DNA from: an uncultured Acidobacteriia bacterium | GTDB taxonomy: Bacteria; Acidobacteriota; Terriglobia; Bryobacterales; Bryobacteraceae | NCBI GenBank assembly: GCA_903851195.1 | Contig: CAINNJ010000066.1 | Location: 62,001-126,000 of the forward strand | DNA: 64,000 nucleotides | Reading direction: 5' to 3' | Part shown: positions 1-8,830 of the stretch, piece after piece | Layout of the letters: every line of letters begins with the position of its first letter | Position numbering within the stretch: position 1 is the first letter of the stretch | Notes under the pieces: model-generated | Told to the model about the DNA's origin: nothing | Databases searched by the model: none | What the model saw: only the letters and a program-made list of their open reading frames with translations | Made by a program: the position numbers and the translations under genes

Positions 1-193
1 GGGGCACCGGCACGGGCTGGCTGTCGAGCGTGTAGCCGTGTCCCGCGAGCAGAGCTTTGGCGGTCACCAGGTTGACGGCGTCTTCATGGTAAAGGCCGAT
101 GGAGGGGGCGAACCAGGCAATCCCATACGCCACCGCGACTGCGAGGAAGAACAGGGTGATGAAAGAACGCAGGACGGCTTGGGTCAACTTCAT
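1..193 (-). CDS. Membrane protein N-terminus, glycosyltransferase-39-like (partial)
   Basis: Only the first 64 codons are present; the gene runs off the left edge. The start is an ATG (cat at 191-193). Translation gives a short basic N-terminus, one hydrophobic segment at about residues 8-30, and then a segment reading GLYHEDAVNLVTAKALLAGHGY. An acidic residue after the first membrane helix followed by A-LL-GHGY is typical of the first periplasmic loop of ArnT/PMT-type (GT39/GT83) lipid-linked sugar transferases. That assignment is inference from a short fragment. The gene diverges from the esterase at 261. Confidence 0.6.
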   Translation of the reverse strand, partial: MKLTQAVLRSFITLFFLAVAVAYGIAWFAPSIGLYHEDAVNLVTAKALLAGHGYTLDSQPVPVP

Positions 194-260
194 GGAGGAG
201 CGATTCCCTTTTGTAGCACGCGCTTGACTGGCAGAGCCCGGAGTCAGAAACTGTAGGGCA

Positions 261-1097
261 ATGGCTCTTCGACATTTAGTGACAGCTCTCGGGCTGGCGG
301 GCGCGATGTTTGCCGCCGAGAATCGGATCCCGGCGGAAAAGCATTCCCCCGGTGTGAACTACAACATTCCGCTTTGGGAGGCCGGCAAAGTACCGCTTTC
401 AAAGGGCGATGGTCCGCTGGATACTCCTTTCCTGACGGTGTTTCAGCCCGCGGAAGGCAAGCGCAACGGCGCTTCGGTGGTGATCGCGCCGGGCGGGTCG
501 AACATCATGCTGATGTACGGGGCGGAGGGCATCGATATCGCGGAGCGTTATAACGACTGGGGCGTGACGGCGTTCATCCTGACCTACCGCCTGGCGCCGC
601 GTTATGGCGACGACGCGCGGGTGGCGGACGGGAAACGCGCGATTCAGCTGGTGCGGTCGCGGGCGGCGGAGATGAAGCTCGATCCGGCGCGCGTCGGTTA
701 TATCGGCTTTTCAGCGGGCGCGAACATGGGGCGGCCGGTGGTGAACGCGTCCGGTCCGGGCGATGCGAACGCGGCGGATCCGATTGACCGGATGAGTTCG
801 CGGCCGGATTATCTGGCCTTGGTCTACGGGCCGGGGCGCGCCATGCCGGGCGAGGTGCTGAAGAATTTTCCGCCGGTGTTTTTGATGGCCGCGGCGGGGG
901 ACACGGGGCCGGCACTGGGCTCGGCGCAGTTCTTCATGGATCTGACGCGGGCGGGGGCGACGGCGGAGGTCCACCTTTATCAGAAGGGGCATCACGGGTT
1001 CGGAGACGGGTACGCGAGCGGCACGTTTTCCGACTGGATGGGCCGGCTGGAGCATTTTCTGAAGCAGGGCAATTTCATTCCGGGCGGTAAGGAATAG
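261..1097 (+). CDS. Secreted alpha/beta-hydrolase (BD-FAE/acetylxylan esterase-like)
   Basis: A 278-residue alpha/beta-hydrolase with a short N-terminal signal peptide (about residues 1-19, ending FAAE). The nucleophile elbow GFSAG lies at 149-153 (Ser151); the likely acid is Asp214 (AAAGDTG) and the catalytic His is His244 or His245 (KGHHGFG). An APGGS segment at 76-80 occupies the oxyanion-hole position where related esterases have HGGG. The family acts on acyl esters, often polysaccharide acetyl or feruloyl groups, outside the cytoplasm; the real substrate is unknown. The TAG stop overlaps the GTG start of the next gene by one base, so the two are probably translationally coupled. An AGGGC sits close before the ATG. 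Confidence 0.85.
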   Translation: MALRHLVTALGLAGAMFAAENRIPAEKHSPGVNYNIPLWEAGKVPLSKGDGPLDTPFLTVFQPAEGKRNGASVVIAPGGSNIMLMYGAEGIDIAERYNDWGVTAFILTYRLAPRYGDDARVADGKRAIQLVRSRAAEMKLDPARVGYIGFSAGANMGRPVVNASGPGDANAADPIDRMSSRPDYLALVYGPGRAMPGEVLKNFPPVFLMAAAGDTGPALGSAQFFMDLTRAGATAEVHLYQKGHHGFGDGYASGTFSDWMGRLEHFLKQGNFIPGGKE

Positions 1098-1945
1098 TGA
1101 AGCAGATCGCGATTTTCAGTCTGGCCCTGCTGGCCGGAGCCGCCGTGTGGGCGGCGGTGGGACCGAACCCTACGGTCAATGATGGCCATGGCGATTTTAT
1201 TCTGATTCCGGGCGGGGCCTTTAAGATGGGCGATAACTTCGGCGATGGCTTGCCGCGGGAACGCCCGGTCCATACGGTGGATGTGGACGCGTTCTACATC
1301 GCGAAATTCGAGACCACCAATGCCGAGTGGAAGAAGTTCCGGGACGACGCGGGCTATGACGACCCGAAGTTCTGGCCGGGCGGGCGTGCGGTGCCGAAAG
1401 ATCAGATTCCTTACTGGACGCAGGCGAATAACCATGGCGGCGGCACGCCGGACAGCGACGCCTATCCGGTGCTGGGCGTGAACTGGGACTCGGCGGTGGC
1501 CTACTGCAACTGGCTGAGCGCGAAAACGGGCAAGAAGTACCGGCTGCCGACCGAGGCCGAGTGGGAGAAGGCGGCGCGCGGCACCGATCAGCGGCGCTAT
1601 CCGTGGGGCAATGAGATCAACCACACGTTCGCGAACTATGTGGGGTCGGCAAAGTTCGACACGGGCATGAAGGTGGGGAGTTTCCCGACCGGCGCTTCGC
1701 CTTACGGCGTGATGGACATGGCCGGGAACGTGGCGGAATGGTGTTCGGACTGGTACGGCCGGGATTACTATGCGTCGTCCCCGAAGAAGAATCCGAAAGG
1801 ACCCGCGACGGGCGCGTATCGGGTGGTGCGCGGCGGCAGTTTCTTCCTTGAAGCCTTCGATATGCGGACTTATGCGCGATCGGCGGCGTGGCCGTCATTC
1901 CAGTCGCACCGGATGATCGGATTCCGCGCGGTTCGGGAACCGTAG
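1097..1945 (+). CDS. Secreted SUMF1/EgtB/PvdO-fold protein (FGE-sulfatase domain), catalytic Cys absent
   Basis: A 282-residue protein with a signal peptide (about 1-19) and one formylglycine-generating-enzyme-like domain (about 35-280). It shows the family marks IPGGAFKMG near the start, YRLPTEAEWEKAARG in the middle, GNVAEWCSDWYG and RVVRGGSFF near the end. Genuine formylglycine-generating enzymes carry a cysteine pair shortly after RGGS; here that stretch reads FFLEAFDMRTYAR with no cysteine, so oxidation of sulfatase cysteine is not supported. Members without the pair may bind ligands or have other roles. GTG start, overlapping the upstream stop by one base; the next gene begins one base after its stop. 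No sulfatase gene lies in the window. Confidence 0.85.
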   Translation: MKQIAIFSLALLAGAAVWAAVGPNPTVNDGHGDFILIPGGAFKMGDNFGDGLPRERPVHTVDVDAFYIAKFETTNAEWKKFRDDAGYDDPKFWPGGRAVPKDQIPYWTQANNHGGGTPDSDAYPVLGVNWDSAVAYCNWLSAKTGKKYRLPTEAEWEKAARGTDQRRYPWGNEINHTFANYVGSAKFDTGMKVGSFPTGASPYGVMDMAGNVAEWCSDWYGRDYYASSPKKNPKGPATGAYRVVRGGSFFLEAFDMRTYARSAAWPSFQSHRMIGFRAVREP

Positions 1946-1946
1946 C

Positions 1947-3350
1947 GTGCGGATTCTTGCTCTTGCGCTCGCGGCGGCGTTCGTACTGAGCGCGCAGATC
2001 TTGCCCGTAACGCCCGCGATGCGGCCGTTCGTGCGGGTCGGCGCGGGCACGGTGGCCCTGACTCACGTGAAAGTGATCGACGGGACGGGCGCGGCGCCGC
2101 GCGTCGATCAGACGGTGATTCTTTCGAACGGGCAGATCGCGGCGGTGGGGAAATTCGGCGAGGTCGCGGTGCCGGCCGGCGCCGAGGTTCTGAACCTGCC
2201 GAATCACACGGTGATCCCCGGTCTGGTCGGGATGCACGAGCATCTGTTTTATCCCTCCGGCAGAGGCGTGCCGATTTACACTGAGCACGCCTTCAGCTTT
2301 CCGCGGCTCTATCTGGCGAGCGGCGTGACGACGGCGCGCACCGGCGGCGGTCTGGAAGTGCAGACCGATCTGATGGTGAAGAAGTGGATCGACGAGGGGC
2401 GTTACGTGGGGCCGGAGATGCTGGTGACGGCCGGGTATCTGGAAGGGCCGGGGACATTCACGCCGCAGATGCTGGAACTGCGCGATCCGGCGGACGCGAA
2501 GGCGTTCGTGGAGTATTGGGCCGGCGCGGGCGCGACTTCTTTTAAAGCCTACATGCACATCACGCGGGCGGAACTGGGCGCGGCGATCGCGGCGGCGCAT
2601 GCGCGGAATCTGAAGGTCACGGGGCATCTGTGTTCGGTAGGCTTTCGGGAGGCGGCGGAGCTGGGCATCGACAATCTGGAGCACGGACTGATTGTGGACA
2701 GCGAGTTTATGCCGGGCAAGAAGCCGGATGAGTGTCCGAACGTGACCGCGGCGAATCTGCAGGGTTTGGATATCAACGGCGAAGCGGTGCAGACCACGAT
2801 TCGCGAACTGGTGCAGCGGCATGTCGCGGTGACGTCCACGCTGGCGGTGTTCGAATCGGCCCCGCCGGTGAGCCCGCGATTCCGGGACGCCCTTTCCCCG
2901 CAGACGCTGGCGGATTACATGTCGGCGCGGGAGAAGCAGAGCAGCGCGACGCGGGAGTTCAGCGCGGTACGGGTGAAGAAAGAAGTAGAGTTTGAACGGG
3001 CATTCGTGAAGGCCGGCGGGCTGTTGATGGCGGGCGCGGATCCGACAGGTAACGGCAGCGCGCTGGCTGGGTTCGCCGATCAGCGCGGCATCGAGATGCT
3101 GGTAGAGGGCGGCTTCAGCGCGGCGGAGGCGGTTCAGATCGCCACGCTGAACGGGGCAAAGTTTCTCGGAATGGGGGATCGGATCGGGTCCGTGGAGAAG
3201 GGGAAGTGCGCGGATCTGGTGGTGATCGAAGGGGATCCGGCGAGCCGCGTGGCGGAGATCGAGAATGTCCGGATCGTGTTCCGGAGCGGCGTGGGCTTCG
3301 ATTCGGCGAAACTGCTGGAATCAGTGCGCGGGACGGTCGGGGTCCACTGA
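1947..3350 (+). CDS. Secreted metal-dependent amidohydrolase
   Basis: A 467-residue amidohydrolase-superfamily enzyme with a signal peptide (about 1-17). The metal motif HEH is at 97-99, a candidate bridging Lys at 200 (TSFKAYMH), histidines at 227 (TGHL) and 246 (NLEHG), and the conserved Asp at 365 (MAGADPTG). The C-terminal KGKCADLVVIEGDP is the usual strand closing the composite beta-sandwich of imidazolonepropionase/prolidase-like relatives. It probably hydrolyses a C-N bond in a small imported or environmental compound; the substrate cannot be read from the sequence. GTG start one base after the upstream stop suggests an operon with the esterase and the SUMF1-fold protein. Its last 30 bases overlap the tail of the convergent ankyrin gene. 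Confidence 0.88.
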   Translation: MRILALALAAAFVLSAQILPVTPAMRPFVRVGAGTVALTHVKVIDGTGAAPRVDQTVILSNGQIAAVGKFGEVAVPAGAEVLNLPNHTVIPGLVGMHEHLFYPSGRGVPIYTEHAFSFPRLYLASGVTTARTGGGLEVQTDLMVKKWIDEGRYVGPEMLVTAGYLEGPGTFTPQMLELRDPADAKAFVEYWAGAGATSFKAYMHITRAELGAAIAAAHARNLKVTGHLCSVGFREAAELGIDNLEHGLIVDSEFMPGKKPDECPNVTAANLQGLDINGEAVQTTIRELVQRHVAVTSTLAVFESAPPVSPRFRDALSPQTLADYMSAREKQSSATREFSAVRVKKEVEFERAFVKAGGLLMAGADPTGNGSALAGFADQRGIEMLVEGGFSAAEAVQIATLNGAKFLGMGDRIGSVEKGKCADLVVIEGDPASRVAEIENVRIVFRSGVGFDSAKLLESVRGTVGVH

Positions 3351-4607
3351 CCGGAAAAACGCTTCCACTTCGTCAGAGAACTCGTATTCCGGCGGCGGCA
3401 CGGGCATGCCGTTGTCGATCAGCGCGCGGGCGCAGCCGAGCCAGTCGCCGCCTTTCACGGTAATGGCTTTGGACGCGAAGCTGAGTGTGCCCATCACGTT
3501 ATCGTGATAGCCGTGCACTTCGTTCCATGTGGCGCCGTGTTCCAGCAGAAAGCGGGCAAGCGCGGCATCCCCGCGGAAAACGGCATGATTCAGGGCGCTC
3601 GCGTGCCAGTCGCCGCCTCGCGCGGTGATCGGCCAGCCGTGTTCCACCATCACGCGGACGGCATCGCCACAGCCGTCCTGCGCCAGGTTCGGCAGCTGGT
3701 GGAGTTGTTGCGGGGAGAGTTCGTCGACGATGCCGGGGTGTTGCGCAAGGATGCGGGTGGCTTCCGCGGCGTCGGCGTAAGCGCAGGCGGCGACGAACTG
3801 GTCGGTGAGGGAGAGCGGTTCGTCCGCGCCGAGTTTTCGCAGCATGTGCGCGACCTCGGATAAGCCGTAAAGGGAGGCCATGCGATAAGCGCTGTCGCCG
3901 TCCGACGTGCGGGCGCGCGGGTCAGCGCCGGCTTCGAGCAGAAGGCGCGCGTGTTCGGCGGAACGTCCCCGGCGAATGGCGTGGAGCAAGGGGCTGTTCA
4001 GATGGCCGCTGTGTTCGTTAGGGTCGCCGCCGTGCGCCAGCAGCAGGCGGAGGCCCTCGGGATTATCGAAATCCAGCACGCGGTAGAGGGCATTGCAGCC
4101 CGTGACCTTCGCGCCGGCTTCCAGAAGCAGGCGGGCGCAGGTCAGGTCATCAGTTTCGACAGAGTGGTAGAGCGATTCGTTGTCGTTGGGATTCGCGCCG
4201 GCCCGCAGCAGCATTTCGGTAAGAGGCGCATCGTGGTTTCTGCCCGCCGCGCCGTAGAGGGCGCTCAGGGATTCGTGGCTCTGGTTGGGGTCCGCGCCGG
4301 CATTGAGCAACAGCCGGGCGCAGGAGCGGAGGCGTTCGGTGTAATCCGGCAGGCGGATCAGCGAGGAGTGCGTAACCGCGACCAGAGGCGGCATGCCGAG
4401 CGGGCCGCCAGGCTGGTTGGCCCACTGCGAGTTGGCCTGCAAGGTCTCGCGGAGAAGAGGCTCATATCCGGAGGCACAGGCCAGATACGGATCGGCCGTG
4501 GCGAGATCGGGATGCGGGCCGAAAAGCTTCTGCGCTTGCGCCGGTCGCGGGGGATGGTAGCCTTCCCCGTAAACGAAGCGCAGGAAATCGGTGACGATTG
4601 AGCTCAC
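3321..4607 (-). CDS. Ankyrin-repeat protein
   Basis: About 428 residues made almost entirely of ankyrin repeats. Typical helix-loop units include LLLNAGADPNQ, MLLRAGANPND, LLLEAGAKVTG, LLLAHGGDPNE, LLLEAGADPRA and FLLEHGATWNE. No signal peptide or enzymatic motif is visible, so it is probably a cytoplasmic protein-binding scaffold; the partner is unknown. I chose the GTG at 4607, ten bases after the stop of the upstream MBL-fold gene. The longer frame would run into that gene and its extra N-terminus looks non-native. Close spacing suggests co-transcription with the MBL hydrolase and the radical SAM gene. The 3' end overlaps the convergent amidohydrolase by 30 bases. Confidence 0.82.
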   Translation of the reverse strand: MSSIVTDFLRFVYGEGYHPPRPAQAQKLFGPHPDLATADPYLACASGYEPLLRETLQANSQWANQPGGPLGMPPLVAVTHSSLIRLPDYTERLRSCARLLLNAGADPNQSHESLSALYGAAGRNHDAPLTEMLLRAGANPNDNESLYHSVETDDLTCARLLLEAGAKVTGCNALYRVLDFDNPEGLRLLLAHGGDPNEHSGHLNSPLLHAIRRGRSAEHARLLLEAGADPRARTSDGDSAYRMASLYGLSEVAHMLRKLGADEPLSLTDQFVAACAYADAAEATRILAQHPGIVDELSPQQLHQLPNLAQDGCGDAVRVMVEHGWPITARGGDWHASALNHAVFRGDAALARFLLEHGATWNEVHGYHDNVMGTLSFASKAITVKGGDWLGCARALIDNGMPVPPPEYEFSDEVEAFFRSVDPDRPAH

Positions 4608-4617
4608 CGAAACATTA

Positions 4618-5544
4618 TCACCGACTGAAATGGTATTCCTGGCCGATATCGGTGAGGGCGACGCGTTCGATGTTTTTGTCAACAGCCGTCAGCAGGCGTC
4701 CGATCGGTTCTTCCACCGGCTCATTGCTGAGGCTGAAAGTCTGGTGATGGACCGGCAGAAGCACTTCCGCACCGGCGTCTTCCGACATGCGGAGAGCCTG
4801 TTCGGGCGTGCAGTGCGCGTGAATCCACGGGTTGTAGGCGCCGATCGGCATGATGGCGAGATCGATGGCGCGGGAGGAGCGGACTGTGCGGAAGGAGTCC
4901 GTCATGGCGGTGTCGCCGCCGAAGAGGACGCGGTAACGCGGGGTTTCGATGACGTAGCCGTTGAAGCCGCGATACGTGTCGGAACGCACGCGGGCACCCC
5001 AATGGTTCACTTCGAAGGCGCGGACGTTCAGGCCGTTCACGGTGGTCTGTTCGCCCCAGGCGAGTTCCTGCACGGAGCGATACTTCCGGACCGGCAGCAG
5101 ATCGCTGGTTTTGGAGGCTGTGACGACGCTGGTTTGCGCGGATTCCAGGCTTCGCAGGCTGGGCAGATCGAAGTGGTCCATATGCGCGTGGGAGAGGAGG
5201 ATCAGATCGGGCCGGGGAAGCTCCTGGCGGGTCAGGGCGGGCGCGACCATGCGCTTGAGGCCCAGCGTGACCGGACCGATATTCAGGCCGACACGGTTGC
5301 CCAGTACGGGATCCGTGATCAATGTCACACCGTCGATCTTCAGCAGCACTGTGGAGTGGCCCAGCCAGGCGGCGTGGAGGCCGGTATCGGGCCAGCGTGC
5401 GGGATTGGGATGATACGGGGCTTCGGCGATGGAGCGGCGTCGCTCCTTTGAATAGCGCTCCCAGAAGCGGGGCGCCATTTCGAGTGCGAGAGCGCCCAGT
5501 TTGGAGACGTTTAAACCGCTGCCACGGAAATTTCTGGTCAACAC
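4618..5544 (-). CDS. MBL-fold metallohydrolase (UlaG/NAPE-PLD-like)
   Basis: A 308-residue metallo-beta-lactamase-fold hydrolase. The metal signature HAHMDH is at 119-124 (His119, His121, Asp123, His124), followed by His181 (VNHWGAR), Asp211 (GGDTAM) and His266 (PVHHQTF), so the binuclear site is complete. The LGHSTVLLKIDG segment near residue 61 and the HWGAR segment are typical of the UlaG/NAPE-phospholipase D-like branch, which acts on lactones or phosphodiesters of lipids. The substrate is not determined. The GTG start lies three bases after the stop of the radical SAM gene, arguing for one transcript. Confidence 0.85.
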   Translation of the reverse strand: MLTRNFRGSGLNVSKLGALALEMAPRFWERYSKERRRSIAEAPYHPNPARWPDTGLHAAWLGHSTVLLKIDGVTLITDPVLGNRVGLNIGPVTLGLKRMVAPALTRQELPRPDLILLSHAHMDHFDLPSLRSLESAQTSVVTASKTSDLLPVRKYRSVQELAWGEQTTVNGLNVRAFEVNHWGARVRSDTYRGFNGYVIETPRYRVLFGGDTAMTDSFRTVRSSRAIDLAIMPIGAYNPWIHAHCTPEQALRMSEDAGAEVLLPVHHQTFSLSNEPVEEPIGRLLTAVDKNIERVALTDIGQEYHFSR

Positions 5545-5547
5545 GAC

Positions 5548-6681
5548 CTATTGGACGCGCGAGCCGGGGTCCGGGACTCCGGCAACATCCGGAGCCGGTA
5601 CGCGGGTGGCCGGTTCATGCGTGCAGAGCGGGTCTGAGGCAAGTGGATCGCCGGTGGCTTCGAACGCGCGGGCGCGGGAGCCCCCGCAGAGCATATGGTA
5701 CTGGCAGGCGCCGCAGCGACCTTCGAATTCCGTGGGATCGTGCAGAGAGCGGAACACGGGCGAGTCACGGTAAACCTGCGGCAGTTGATCCTCGCGAATA
5801 TTGCCGGCCACGAGAGGCAGAAAGCCGGCGGGGCAGATTTCGCCGGTGTGCGAGACGAAGACGATGCCGTGGCCGTCCCGGATGCCGAAACTGCGGTACG
5901 CCGAACTGCGCTTGACCTGCTCGCCGTTTAGTCCTTCAGAGAGCATCTGTTCGAGTGCCACGCGGCGGTACGAGGGCGCTTCGGTGGTGGCGACGATGAA
6001 CGGGGCGGTGCGGGAGGTTTCGAAGATCCAGCGCATCAGGTCTTCGGCCTGTTCGGATGAGACCGGCTGAAGAACTTTGCCGCGCCCGACCGAGATCAGA
6101 AAGAAAAGGCTCCAGCGCGCGATGCCGAAGGATTTCAGCAGTTCGTAGATGGCGGGGATGTCGTCCAGAGTTTCGGCTGAGACGAGGGTGTTGACCTGCA
6201 GCGGCATGTGGAGTTCCTGCGCCCAGCGCATGGCGAGCAGGGTTCGGGCGAAGGTGCCGTGGATGCCGCGGATGCTGTCGTGGCGTTCCGCCGTGGACCC
6301 ATCGAGACTGAGTCCGAGACCGTCGACGTGGTGTTCCACGAAGTCTTCCAGCACTTCACGCGTGAGGGCGGGGGTGGCCGCCGGAGTGACGGAGACGCTG
6401 ATGCCCAGGCGGTGCGCCTCGTCGATGATGGCGAAAAGTTGGGGGTGGTGCAGGGGATCGCCGCCGGTGAGGATGAGTTGCGGAAGAGGATCGCCGAAAT
6501 CTTTGATCTGTTGGAGCAGAGCCTTGCCTTCCTCAAAGCTGAGCTGTTGCGGGTCGGGGGTAAGAGAGGCTTCGGCGCGGCAGTGGCGGCAGGCGAGCGC
6601 GCAGGCACGGGTGATTTCCCAATAAACATTGACCGGGGTGCGGGAATAGTCGCGGGGAGTGGGGTGGGGGCGGTGGCTCAC
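5548..6681 (-). CDS. Radical SAM/SPASM protein (TIGR04053/AhbD-like)
   Basis: A 377-residue radical SAM enzyme. The [4Fe-4S] motif CxxxCxxC is at Cys27, Cys31 and Cys34 inside WEITRACALACRHCRAEA, followed by TGGDPLHHP and LSLDGSTAERHD. A C-terminal SPASM-type cysteine set (EICPAGF, GRCGACQYHMLCGG, DPLCTHEP) would bind auxiliary clusters. The spacing and the NTLVSAE and FFLISVGRG segments resemble the TIGR04053 group, related to the AhbD/NirJ enzymes of alternative heme and heme d1 synthesis. No NirJ pathway partner or small precursor peptide is adjacent, so a porphyrin role is only a hypothesis. It heads a minus-strand trio with the MBL-fold and ankyrin genes and diverges from the GHMP kinase gene. 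Confidence 0.85.
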   Translation of the reverse strand: MSHRPHPTPRDYSRTPVNVYWEITRACALACRHCRAEASLTPDPQQLSFEEGKALLQQIKDFGDPLPQLILTGGDPLHHPQLFAIIDEAHRLGISVSVTPAATPALTREVLEDFVEHHVDGLGLSLDGSTAERHDSIRGIHGTFARTLLAMRWAQELHMPLQVNTLVSAETLDDIPAIYELLKSFGIARWSLFFLISVGRGKVLQPVSSEQAEDLMRWIFETSRTAPFIVATTEAPSYRRVALEQMLSEGLNGEQVKRSSAYRSFGIRDGHGIVFVSHTGEICPAGFLPLVAGNIREDQLPQVYRDSPVFRSLHDPTEFEGRCGACQYHMLCGGSRARAFEATGDPLASDPLCTHEPATRVPAPDVAGVPDPGSRVQ

Positions 6682-6825
6682 TCCCTACACAGGTGCATTT
6701 CGAGCACCTCCGGATGTGACTGAAAATGCGGCAGGCGAGGCGCGGGTGCTGCGTTATTTGGCGCAGGTCGACCGAAACATCTGGGTTTCGGGGCGCAGCG
6801 GGCGATTCTAATATTCCTTTGTGTT

Positions 6826-7857
6826 ATGTTCGGTAATTCGTCCCTCAAAATGCGTGTTACTTCAAAAGCGCCCTGCCGGGTGGATCTGGCGGGCGCGACT
6901 CTCGACATCTGGCCACTTTATCTGTTCCACGACAATCCCGTGACGGTGAACTTCGCGGTGAACCGTTACACATCCTGTGAGCTGGCGACGCGGGAGGACA
7001 CGGCGATCGTGCTGCGCAGCCGCGATCTGGGTCTTGAGGAACGCTTCGAATCTCTGACGCAACTGCGCGAGGCGAAGCGTTACCGGATCCCGCTGCTGGC
7101 TTTGCTGGTGCGGTTCTTCGCGCCGGAGACGGGACTGGAACTGGAATCGGCGTCGGAAGCCCCGGCGGGCGCGGGCATTTCGGGCTCCTCGTCCCTGATG
7201 ATCACGGTGGCGAGCGCGCTGAATAAATTCACCGGAGCGGGCTATAAGATCGAAAAAATCCGGGAAATTGTGCAGAATATCGAGGCGCAGGTGATTCGCG
7301 TGCCGACCGGCGCGCAGGATTATTATCCCGCGATGTACGGCGGCGTTTCCGCCATCGAGCTGTTGCCTTCCGGGATCGTGCGGAGTGAACTCGCGGTAGC
7401 CGCGGACGAACTCAACGAACGGTTCGTGCTGGCCTACACGGGCCTGCCCCGGAATTCCGGTATCAACAACTGGGAAGTGATGAAGGCGCACATCGATGGC
7501 GACAAGGAGGTGCACCGGAACTTCACGCGCATCGCCAGTATCGCCAACGGAATGCGGCAGGCGCTGAACGAGCACGACTGGCCGGAGGCGGGGCGGCTGA
7601 TGCGCGAGGACTGGTCGAGCCGGCGCAAGAACATCCCGACGATCACGACGCCGATGATCGACGATCTGGTGACGGCCACGCGGCGCGCGGGCAGCACCGG
7701 CGCGAAGGTCTGCGGGGCGGGCGGCGGCGGGTGCGTGGTGTTTCTGGTGGAGCCGGGCGCGAAGGATCGCGTGGCACAGGTGATTGGGGAAACCGGCGCG
7801 CAGGTGCTGGACACGGCGGTCGCGCCGGAGGGTGTGAAAGTGCGCGTAAGACAATAG
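6826..7857 (+). CDS. GHMP-family sugar kinase-like protein
   Basis: A 343-residue GHMP kinase. The N-terminal strand SKAPCRVDLAGATLDIW is the usual substrate-side motif, PAGAGISGSSSLM (about 112-124) is the phosphate-binding loop, and GAKVCGAGGGGCVVF near residue 290 is the C-terminal glycine-rich motif. Overall it resembles the heptose-7-phosphate/fucose kinase-like branch (HddA-like) more than mevalonate or homoserine kinase, but the substrate is unproven. The ATG at 6826 is taken; a second in-frame ATG at 6850 lies nearer the conserved core and could be the true start, as neither has a clear Shine-Dalgarno. The CPBP protease gene follows after five bases. Confidence 0.85.
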   Translation: MFGNSSLKMRVTSKAPCRVDLAGATLDIWPLYLFHDNPVTVNFAVNRYTSCELATREDTAIVLRSRDLGLEERFESLTQLREAKRYRIPLLALLVRFFAPETGLELESASEAPAGAGISGSSSLMITVASALNKFTGAGYKIEKIREIVQNIEAQVIRVPTGAQDYYPAMYGGVSAIELLPSGIVRSELAVAADELNERFVLAYTGLPRNSGINNWEVMKAHIDGDKEVHRNFTRIASIANGMRQALNEHDWPEAGRLMREDWSSRRKNIPTITTPMIDDLVTATRRAGSTGAKVCGAGGGGCVVFLVEPGAKDRVAQVIGETGAQVLDTAVAPEGVKVRVRQ

Positions 7858-7862
7858 CTGCA

Positions 7863-8771
7863 GTGCCCGAACCGGTCCGCAGAAAACGCGACCCGATCCG
7901 CCCGTTTCTGGGAGCGGCGACCTGCGCGTTCTTCTACTGGGTGGCGCTGAACGTCATGCTGCCCATCGCTCGCTTTCTGGGCGGTGAGATGATCGCGATC
8001 ACGGTGCCGCCCCTGGTGGCCGCATCGGTGGCCTGCGCGCTTGCAATGGCGATTTTCGAGTCGCGGACGTTCGGAGAGTTGGGTGTGGCCTGGCACGGGG
8101 GGGCGGGGCGGAACCTGCTGACGGGGATGGCGCTGGGCACGGGCGCCGCGACGCTGGTGATTCTGCCGGCCGTCGCCGCGGGGCTGGCGCAGTATGCCTG
8201 GCTGCCGAGCAGCGAGCTATCCGGAAGCGGGTCCCTGTGGAGGGCGGCGCTGTTCACGCCGTTTCTGCTCTTCTGCGGGTCCATGGGAGAAGAGGTCGCG
8301 TTCCGGGGGTACATCCTGCAGGTGCTGATGCGGGGGTACGGGAAATGGGTTTCTATCTGCACCTTAGGCGCGCTGTTCGGTCTGCTGCACGGCTCGAATC
8401 CGGGGGCGACGACGCTGGGAATCGTGAACACGGCGCTTTTCGGCGTGCTGTTTGGCGCGGCTCTGCTGCGCACGCACGATTTGTGGTTTCCGATCGGGAT
8501 GCATTTCGGCTGGAATGTCATCCTTCCGTTCCTCGGGGTGGAGCTCAGTGGTCTTACAATCAGAGTGACGGGGTACAAACTCGTATGGAAAGCCGGAAAC
8601 CTCTGGAGCGGTGGCGAATATGGACCGGAGGCGAGCGTTCTCACCTCCGTGGTGCTGGTGATTCTGAGTCTCGCGGTCTGGAAAGTTCCGGTGCACCGCG
8701 GGTCGGCTTACTTTCTGGAAACGGCGGCGGCGGACGACGGCGAGATGCCCTCGGAGCTCTCGGCGTCCTGA
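7863..8771 (+). CDS. CPBP-family intramembrane protease (Abi/CAAX-like)
   Basis: About 302 residues and strongly hydrophobic. The CPBP (Rce1/Abi) motifs are in order: GEEVAFRG at 142-149 (Glu143, Glu144, Arg148), LLHGSNPG with His176, and GMHFGWN with His214. The family comprises membrane-embedded glutamyl proteases that process prenylated proteins in eukaryotes and serve bacteriocin self-immunity or unknown roles in bacteria. The GTG at 7863 is chosen because it follows the GHMP kinase stop by five bases; the open frame extends further upstream only as a shadow of that gene. No bacteriocin gene is visible beside it. Confidence 0.82.
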   Translation: MPEPVRRKRDPIRPFLGAATCAFFYWVALNVMLPIARFLGGEMIAITVPPLVAASVACALAMAIFESRTFGELGVAWHGGAGRNLLTGMALGTGAATLVILPAVAAGLAQYAWLPSSELSGSGSLWRAALFTPFLLFCGSMGEEVAFRGYILQVLMRGYGKWVSICTLGALFGLLHGSNPGATTLGIVNTALFGVLFGAALLRTHDLWFPIGMHFGWNVILPFLGVELSGLTIRVTGYKLVWKAGNLWSGGEYGPEASVLTSVVLVILSLAVWKVPVHRGSAYFLETAAADDGEMPSELSAS

Positions 8772-8830
8772 TCTCGGGCGGCTTCCTGATTTCGGGCGGC
8801 GGGCCGGGCTGCTTCAGCGCGCGGGCCGGG

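Noticed and set aside
1097-1945. Formylglycine-generating enzyme activity
   Set aside because: The cysteine pair expected after RGGS is absent and no sulfatase gene is nearby.
7863-8771. CPBP protease as part of a bacteriocin immunity locus
   Set aside because: No small bacteriocin precursor, leader peptide or ABC exporter lies nearby; the neighbours are a GHMP kinase and an exported hypothetical.
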